Assembly: GCA_017893485.1 (NCBI GenBank)
Contig: CM030362.1
Coordinates: 38,658,984-38,722,983 of the forward strand
Direction: 5' to 3'
DNA from: Hemerocallis citrina
Lineage: Eukaryota > Streptophyta > Magnoliopsida > Asparagales > Asphodelaceae
DNA length: 64,000 nt
Under the pieces are notes generated by a model, which ran no database searches, was not told where the DNA came from, and saw only the letters and a program-made list of their open reading frames with translations. The translations under genes were made by a program, and so were the position numbers. Below, in pieces: positions 56,340 to 64,000 of this stretch (positions are counted from its first letter, which is position 1; the number at the start of each line of letters is the position of its first letter).

Positions 56340-57115
56340 GAACATCCACAGTCGTTTTTCTCATTTGTTATAAAATGACAGCTACAGTAATAGCAATTGG
56401 ATGAGGATCGTGCAGTGGTGCTTTGCTAAAATTTTCTCATTTAGATTAGAGACGGGATATGATATTCTGTCCCTCTTTTTTTAATTTTAAAAAGACGTAG
56501 AACGGTATATGTTCTTCCGGACGGAGAATGATTCCCCGTCTCTCAAATAAAAAAATAAAAAAAAAAAATGGAAAAGCTTTGGACAAAATATCCATGCAGA
56601 AAAATAAAGTTTACATGGTATAAACCTACTAACTGTGGATGCTCTTAGAATGAGGCTCTTGGACTTTATTTTTCTGGTTTGGTATAACAAAAATGGTATA
56701 ACAAAAAAAAAAATTGGAAATAGGGAGGGACGGGGATTGATACCCCGGCCGGGGTATCATTCACCGTCAGAGGGATTATTAAAAAAAAAAATTATTTTTT
56801 AAGGGGGAGAGACGGGGTATCATACCCCGTCCGGGGTATGTATCCCCGTCCGACCATTTTTTTTTAAAAAAAATTAATTAAAATTATTAAGACGGGATAT
56901 GATCTTCCGTCTGAATCGATTAAATAATCATTAAATCGGAGGGACGAGATATGATATCCCGTCCTTTATAATTTGAGAAACTGCATTTCGTTTCTCATAT
57001 TTGAGAAACAAGAATAGAACGTTTGTTATAAAATGGTAAAATGAGAAACGATTGCAGAGGTTCGTTTGCTATAATATGGCAAAATGGCATATATAGCAAA
57101 CGACTGTGGATGCTC
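56340..57115. mobile_element. GAGCATC-family MITE, element C (776 bp, possibly composite)
   Basis: The left end is GAACATCCACAGTCGTTTTT; the right end, reversed, is GAGCATCCACAGTCGTTTGC. TTA flanks both sides (56337-56339; 57116-57118). An extra right-type end (ACTGTGGATGCTC + TTA) at 56632-56647 suggests two elements in tandem or an internal rearrangement. Palindromes use GACGGGATATGATATCCCGT and GACGGGGTATCATACCCCGT forms. Confidence 0.75.
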
Positions 57116-57118
57116 TTA

Positions 57119-57779
57119 GGTGGCATACTCCTATTGGAGAGTTTCCCACCTACTGTATCTTTTGCTACATATTGGAGTGTGTCATCTAAGATAGTGAAGA
57201 GAAATATGATGAAATTGATAGTGGATGTAGCATTACTCAATCTCTAAAGATAAATTTCACTAAATTATACACAGGTTTTTACCAATTTGCAGATGACTAT
57301 TGTCCATCTACTTTTTCGCGGGTGACTATTGTCCATCTACATTTTACCAATACACAGGTTTATACCAATATCTACTTTTTCGCGGGTGACTATTGTCCAT
57401 CTACTTTCTTGTTGCGGATTAGTGTACTCCGTTAAAATCAAGTATCACATGTTATCACACGACAAGTTTAGGTTATTTTTGGTATGTTTACCCATGGCTG
57501 TTTTTAGTGTTTAATAAATTTATTTTCCCTAATCAAATATGTTTATTTTACTTAATTAAAATTGCAAATATTTTTGAAAAGTATAAAGGGAAAACAAAAC
57601 AAAGAGAAGATGATGAGATGTTTTGGAGAGGTTCATTTTAATAACTAAAAATAAGTAAAAGGTAAGCTGTAATAAGAAAGAGAATGGGAGCTTATTCAGA
57701 TTAACAGAGAGTTAAAATGGTCAATCTCAGTTAAGACTGATGCCGTGAAGACATAGCTAGTGAACCACAATTACTTTAA
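57119..57779. other. Intergenic stretch, no gene recognised
   Basis: It contains a short direct repeat (TTCGCGGGTGACTATTGTCC at 57316 and 57380, with a third partial copy at 57290). Otherwise it is AT-rich. Confidence 0.55.
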
Positions 57780-58706
57780 GGGTACGTTTGGTACACGGTA
57801 ATATACAAGAAAATCTAGAATTACCCTCTGATTACCTGGTTTGGTAAAATATGAGTATAATTTTGAAAGAATTTTTAAATTTCCATGGGAATAAAAATTC
57901 TTTTTTATGAATGATATACATTCCTCTTTAAAAGGGTGAGATTTGTGGATTCATTCACATAAGAAATAACTGAGATTATCATGTTACCAAATCGCCCTAC
58001 AGATTTTTGATAATCTTTTTGCCTTATCATATTGCCGCTATATGTTCCCTCCAGCAAATTTGTTACTCTGCCTTATGAGGATGAGATTTGTGCATATTTA
58101 TATATAAATATGAATATCCAATTACAGATCGAACAAAATTAAATAAGTATGATATATGTTTTAGTATAATGTATCAATTTTAACAATAGTATCCACCATT
58201 ATTGATTAAAAAATTGAAGGGAAAATCCTCTGCCTACTAAGTCAAAAATAATATATTTCATTGATAATTATAATTCATGTATGCCTAAGATCATGTATTT
58301 GTACCGCGTGCATTTCATCTTTTCTTTTTGCTATTTGAAATATATTAGAATCATAATGTAATTTTTTGAGTCATCTATTTGTTACTGTACTCAAGTTTTA
58401 TAAGATATATTAATATTGGTTTTGCATGTGTCACGCATATGCATGGATTACTAAAGTAGATAATAGTTATATTGTTTCTTTTATAAATAAAACCAAAAGG
58501 GTACTTTTGGTAATATCTACTATAGCGAAGGATTGATGTGAATGAATTGGTCTATATTAAACACAGTATTAAAATCTTTCCTGAAATGCAATGTCTTGTA
58601 CCATACGCAGTATTGCAACATTCATGATAATCATGATTCATATCCTCACCTTCACAAAAATCCGTCTATTCCAAGGAATTCATCAATCCGCATACCAAAC
58701 GCCCCC
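57780..58706. mobile_element. PIF/Harbinger-like MITE, 927 bp
   Basis: The ends are GGGTACGTTTGGTAC and, reversed, GGGGGCGTTTGGTATGCGG, with the GTTTGGTA core characteristic of PIF/Harbinger and Tourist-like elements. TAA flanks both sides (57777-57779; 58707-58709). Repeats such as GTGAGATTTGTGGATTCATT match the general AT-rich body of such elements. It has no coding capacity. Confidence 0.85.
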
Positions 58707-58709
58707 TAA

Positions 58710-59033
58710 AAGGTATAATATACCCAACTGTAAAAATAAAATATGGGTATAGTATTTTTTTTTAGAAAAAAAATATAGATATAGTTATCCGCAAATTGGT
58801 GAAAACTAGGTATGGTTTAGTGAAATTTACCCTATCTCTAATTTTATAATGGGGGAAGGCCTTAGTGTCATTTGCAAATCTACCAACGTGTGCAACACAC
58901 GTGCATAATTATTATAAAGGAGATTTCAGGTTCGAGTCTTCCCTACGTCAGAATTTTTATCTTTATTTAAAAAAAAAAAATTAAATATGCATCGCACTTG
59001 TAAATTACTAGTCTGGATGACTTGTAACACAGC
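58710..59033. other. Intergenic stretch with a dispersed CACGT repeat end
   Basis: Contains CAACGTGTGCAACACACGTG near 58885, then CAGGTTCGAGTCTTCC and GCATCGCACTTG. This resembles the 35.6-kb region (CTGCACGTGCTTTGCACGTT followed by CTCGAACCTGAGACCTC). It is likely part of a dispersed non-autonomous transposon. Confidence 0.4.
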
Positions 59034-59036
59034 TTA

Positions 59037-59844
59037 GAGCATCCACAGTCGTGTTTCTCATATGTTAAAAAATGGCAGCTACAGTAGTAGCAAATAGCGA
59101 TGTTTGCTGCAGTGGTCGTTTGCTATATGTTTCTCATTTTTTAGAAAATATTGCGCGGGACGGTAGAACATTTTCCGTCTCATTTGAAATAAGCGAGCGA
59201 CGGTATATGTTATACCGTCTCATCGTTTAAAAATAAATTAAAAAAAGTTAATTACTTATTAACTATTAAACTATATTAATTAAATAAATTAAATAATATA
59301 ATAATAACTAAACCTAATTAAAAACTAACTAAACCTATTTAACTACACCTAACCTACCACTAAACCTATTAAACTATAATAACTACTGTGGATTGGTCAG
59401 CCGGTATAACATATACCGGCCGGTATATGTTATACCGTCCCACCATTTTATTTTTTATTTTTTTTTATTTTTTATTTTTACACAAAATCTGACCGTTGGA
59501 TTGGGAAAAAAATAAAAAAATAAAAATAAAAATGAGACGGTATAACATATACCGAACGGTATATGTTATACCGTCCGACCCACTTTTTTTAAATAAAAAA
59601 AAAGGGGGATGGTATAACATATACCGGACGGTATATGTTGTACCGTCTTTCAAAATTTGAGAATCGCAATTCTGTTTCTCATATATAAGAAACGAATATA
59701 GCATGTTTGCTAAAAAATGACAAAATAGAAAACCACTGCAGCGATCTATTTGCTATAAAAATGGCAAAATGAAAATTATAGCAAACCATTGTGGATGCTC
59801 TAAAATGGCAATTTGCCAAATATAAGAAACAACTGTGGATGCTC
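59037..59844. mobile_element. GAGCATC-family MITE, element D (808 bp)
   Basis: The ends are GAGCATCCACAGTCGTGTTT and, reversed, GAGCATCCACAGTTGTTTCT, flanked by TTA (59034-59036; 59845-59847). At least five copies of GACGGTATATGTTATACCGT-type palindromes, some as head-to-head pairs (59400-59440, 59533-59577, 59609-59648). It is the MITE closest to the ABC transporter gene. No coding capacity. Confidence 0.82.
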
Positions 59845-59847
59845 TTA

Positions 59848-60547
59848 CATCCTTGTTGTTATGAAATTTAACATGTAAACATTTCAGACCCATCAGGCCC
59901 AATAGCTTTAACAGTTGCCCCAAATCTTGGCCCAATTATAAAATCTTGGCCCAATTCCCGGTTGTAGAATTTCTCAGAGGCATACATTCAAACAGTTGCT
60001 TTGCATCTAAAGATTCCACATTTCCACAAATCTTATGAAAACACAGAAACAAGAACCAAAACCCAAACTCCAAAATTCTTACCTTCTGAATGACTAAACA
60101 AGTTTCAGTTTATCTGAAAGAAAAAGCCGAGATCGACATTACGAATGCAGGCCTGCCATGAAGCGAGAAGACAAAACTACAGGTAAAATTTAGACAATTA
60201 TTCTTCATTCTTTACAGATTTGGTCATGTTCGTAGATGTTATCATGCTGTTCTAAAATTTGAAGCTATTATTATTCTAACTTTTTTTGGCGTTTGAAAAT
60301 TGAAGAAGAAGAGAATATTGAATTTGACCCATAATAGAGATATACATTGTGTTGAGAATTGAATATAATGTGTACCTGAATTGATTCAAAAGTACAAAAG
60401 AACTCTGTTGTCTTTACAAATAATAATATAGCCTAATAAACAAACTCAATCTTCACTGTATCAAACTATATATAGATAATAAATACAATTTCTGTACATT
60501 ACGAATTCATCTATTTTGCTGTGTGTTGCTACAAAGCAACTTCACGA
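59848..60547. other. 3' flank of the ABC transporter gene
   Basis: AT-rich with no second gene visible. Its right part should include the 3' UTR of the minus-strand transporter. No clear poly(A) signal could be chosen. Confidence 0.5.
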
Positions 60548-63500
60548 TCATCTTTTCTGGAAATTGAACATCTTGATTGCAAATGCAAATACAACGGCGA
60601 AGAGTACTGTGAAACCGACCATTGCGATCGCAACATACCCCAAAAAGTCGTGTCTAAACCCAAAAAAGTCATGCAAAAAATCCTGCACGCTCTTTTGATC
60701 GTCTTCAAGCATAGTCGTGTAATCTCCAAATTGTGAAGCCACCAATCCATACAAGGTCCAAGCAACCGGGCATGCCCAAGAATACCATCTCCACCATACC
60801 GGAATTCTCTGCAACCAGCCACAAATTTCTTAGTTCAGTATCTTAGTTAATGAAAGTGTTGAAATGAACAAGTGAAGAGTAGAGAAACTTACAGGTCTAG
60901 GGATCAAGTAGCCAGCAAAAACATTCCATATGAAGTAGAACGCAGACGAGACTATGGCAGCAATGTCACTATTGGGTGTCATAGCAACCGCCATCATTCC
61001 ATAGAATGTGAAGTACAAGAAGGTGAAGTACATGAAGAACAAGTACCAGAGGAATTTTGTGACAGTCCATTCGAATGAGATGCAACTATAAACGATGACT
61101 CCATAAACGAGAGTTTGAAATAAGATGTGCGGGATCTCTATCATTACCTGCAAATAGAAGGAGACAAACAATGTAAGGGAAATGGGTGAAAAGTAGAGAC
61201 ATATTGATGTATATATTTTTTTATTTTATGCTCTAGGTTAGAACCTGGGCATATGCATAAGGGAGAGCAGAATACATTCCAGCTGCCTTCTCTCTGTAGA
61301 AAACTGTTCTCTCTACATCTACGATAGGCTGCACGGTTTGGCCATTCTGGATTCCGATGAAGAGAACTGCACCATACATTGAGCCAAGAGAATTGAAAAG
61401 ATCTTGTTGTGTGGTCCTGAAACAAATCAAAAATAAAGATCGATGAAGTGTGTTAGTCTCTGACATCGAATACAATCATGAATGGACCGGTAAGGAATTA
61501 CTTTAAGAACTTACACTTTTTTCCCGAGTCTCCAGAAAATGGATCCGAAAATGAGGGCAATGACGGTGGTGAAGAAAATTCTCGTCGCAGTGTAGGATGG
61601 ATTGCGCCAGTAGGACTTGTGTTGCTTCCATAGGCAAGCTAAGCATTGACTGAAGAAGGATTGGGAGTACTTGGTTGGGAAAAACAGGTCATTTGAAGCA
61701 GGGGGACGAGTGCTCAGTTCTCTGATCATAGCTTTATTTCTCCTGTAAATTTGCATTAAATTAGCATGATCACCAATTCTAGTGTTGGTTTCAATTCTCT
61801 CTCAGTGTCGAATATGTTTGAATGCATGGGGATGTTCACTTACTGGTAGAGATCAGAGTTTCTGTAATATTCAGAAAAGTTGATATTAAGGATATCTTCT
61901 TGTGCTTGGGTGGTCACTTCCAGCATCCATGTCGCGGGATTATACCTTTCTTTAATTTTTCTAACCCCGTTAATATCCTAAAACAGAATCAAAGGTAACG
62001 GTCGGATGAGAATTGGTTGTTTAAACTTTTTAAGGAAGAATATTGTATGCTATCCATTTCATCACGAAGACTCACCTCAAAGTACTTGATCAAGTGGCAC
62101 GATTGGCTACCCAGTGGCCCAACATATATCTCTTCTCCACCTCGTTTCATAAGGAAGAGCTGCAGTACATGAAAGATGGAGATCAATATCAATAGTATCT
62201 TTAGCTGTATACAAGGAAAATTGCAGTCTCAATTTAAAATTCTCACTTCATCAAAGGCTTCAAATATGTCGATGCTGGGTTGGTGAATTGTGCAAACTAC
62301 AGTCCTTCCCGTGTCCACAGTGTTTCTAACTGTCCGCATAACAATTGCTGCAGCCCTTGCATCCAATCCAGATGTTGGCTCATCCATAAATATAATTGAA
62401 GGGTTGGCAACGAGCTCGACTGCAATGGTCAGCCTTTTCCTTTGCTCGGTCGATAGCCCATTCACACCTGGTAGTCCCACTAGTGCTCCTCTCAATGAGT
62501 TCAATTCCACTAGATCCATCACCTCTTCAACAAACATCTGAATTGACCCAAATATATGTTAGTTTTAAGTCCAAACGCAAAAGATTTATCAAGAAATCTC
62601 CTCCTACTAACCTCTCGTGCTCTGGAATCAACTTCAAATGGTAAGCGAAGCCACGCAGAGTAGATGAGAGATTCATAGACTGTAATGTGTGGCGAGTGGA
62701 TGTCATTCTGCTCACAATACCCAGATATCCGAGCAAATGTGTCTTGGTTCTTGGGATACCCAGAAATGGAAATGTCTCCGTCTATATGGCCTCCAGTCTT
62801 CCTTCCAGCCAAAACATCCATTAGGGTCGTCTTTCCAGCACCGCTAACACCCATCAGTGCTGTTAAAACACCCGGCCTGAATGCTCCACTGACACCCTTC
62901 AGTAGAACCAACCGGTCCTCCAAAACTCCTCTCTCTTTCATTTCCTGGAAATAAAAAATGGGTTCTTTTTAGACGTCGTGCTACTCTTGTACTCATAATA
63001 TATATGAGGAGTTTAGAAACTGATTTTACCTGTGGCATGTCCACAGAGTAGCTGACATTGTTGAAGGCGATTGAAAGAGGAGTGAATGGAAGTACCATTC
63101 CTCTTTTCTTGATCTCTGTGGTGTTCCTTCGAATTTGATCACCACCTGCATATTTAATTTACCTACTTATTTCAAATTTTTCGACTAATCTGTCATTTTA
63201 TAATAATGATGAGCTAGTCTGAGATTGACCTGTGGTTACTGCCCTGGCAGAATCGGTTCCTACAGGCAGTAGTGCTACATTTTCTCCAGTTCGGTTCGCA
63301 TGCTTCTCCCTCAATTCCTCTTCGGTTACAGTTACTTGACCTTTTCCAAGTGCTGCAGAAACCATATTCATAAGTTTCAAGTATGATAACATATTTGGGT
63401 GAAAAATAAATGCTATTATTGCCGGTGTTGGGGATACTCACGGTCTAGCCAGTCAAGAAAGAGAACAAAGAGAATGTTGAAGAGGAAAATGTATCCGATA

Positions 63501-64000
63501 AGTCCTCCTACACCAATCCAGTACCAGTTGGGATCGACAAAGATCCCGCGAACTCTCAGAACTTTTTCCCCCAATGTTTCCCCTGTGGTGGCATTGACAA
63601 TCTGAGCCAGATTTAATTTTCTGTGAGCTATTGATCTCGGCAAAATAGAAGACGAAGATGTCTTATTGGTATTTCATTTAATTGAATGCCTACCTTGTGC
63701 CAGCTATGCCCGAGGAACTCATTCACTGCAACTGCATTCTGTGCATACATCATGGGAGAAGACCAATAACCCCATGTCCACCATTTCTTGATATTCTCTG
63801 AAACCAGAAATTGCTCAAAATGTAACAAAGAAAGGAAAAAATTCATACTGCATGAGCTATTTGAAGATAATGAGCTATGCTTAGTTTCTTCGCTAAGAAA
63901 TTGGTTACTTCTAGAAGAAATCTTGATATTCTTTGGCATACCTCGTGATATAAGAAAGCCACCAAGAACTAAACACACGAGTTGTGCAAAGGACCCAAAT
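60548..64000 (-). CDS. PDR-type full-size ABC transporter (ABCG), 3' part, 13 exons in window
   Basis: A plasma-membrane efflux pump of the pleiotropic drug resistance type. Exons by my reading: beyond 64000-63942, 63797-63694, 63601-63442, 63352-63230, 63145-63030, 62944-62612, 62537-62247, 62159-62076, 61977-61844, 61742-61515, 61416-61245, 61147-60893, 60808-60548, all with GT..AG introns. The first three cover the end of the first membrane domain ([19 protein letters not shown]). The second nucleotide-binding domain has Walker [10 protein letters not shown], signature [20 protein letters not shown] and Walker [13 protein letters not shown]. The last membrane domain has [14 protein letters not shown] and [20 protein letters not shown] and ends FNFQKR-stop. 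The N-terminal half lies outside the window. No defect is visible. Confidence 0.95.

Overview
The window is a stretch of nuclear DNA from a flowering plant, probably a eudicot. The evidence is AT-rich intergenic DNA, short introns with GT..AG borders, initiator-tRNA-Met primer binding sites, plant-type L1 LINEs, Ty1/Copia and Ty3-like LTR elements, a Mutator-like element carrying a plant mobile domain gene, and a PDR-type ABCG transporter gene. I cannot name the species. About 95% of the window is transposon-derived. The only clearly functional host gene is the ABC transporter at the right edge.

Layout. 1-6.4 kb: leader and long terminal repeat of a minus-strand Ty3-like element, then a 5'-truncated hAT element inserted in a Copia gag relic. 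6.6-6.9 kb: fragment of a Pumilio (PUF) gene. 7.0-13.1 kb: minus-strand L1 LINE with frameshifts. 13.6-14.7 kb: a hairpin, a 211-bp tandem duplication and a 173-bp MITE. 14.9-20.2 kb: Copia element with target-site duplication (TSD) GAATA, without a recognisable gag and with a solo LTR in its leader. 21.8-25.6 kb: very long solo LTR (TSD TGGAA). 26.3-29.4 kb: short Copia derivative encoding only gag and a protease remnant (TSD CAAAT). 29.7-33.8 kb: complete but dead hAT element (8-bp TSD TGTTAGCA). 35.8-42.0 kb: plus-strand L1 LINE whose two long frames are broken only by nonsense codons. 42.9-51.7 kb: apparently intact 8.77-kb Mutator-like element (MULE) with 9-bp TSD, long terminal inverted repeats (TIRs), an 889-codon transposase and a convergent three-exon plant mobile domain gene. 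52.8-59.8 kb: a 755-bp MULE-type MITE, five GAGCATC-ended MITEs, and a PIF/Harbinger-like MITE. 60.5-64 kb: 3' two thirds of a PDR/ABCG transporter on the minus strand, running off the right end.

The most unusual theme is palindromes. The MULE carries four copies of a 25-bp palindrome in each TIR and about ten more in a ~640-bp inverted repeat between its two convergent genes. The GAGCATC-ended MITEs each carry several ~21-nt palindromes, mostly with GACG/CGTC at the ends. The arms are shared within one element and differ between elements. One further member of that family was split by the MULE.

The MULE transposase should cut and join the TIRs; the role of the plant mobile domain protein in transposition is not established. 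All splice structures and truncation boundaries here were read by eye.
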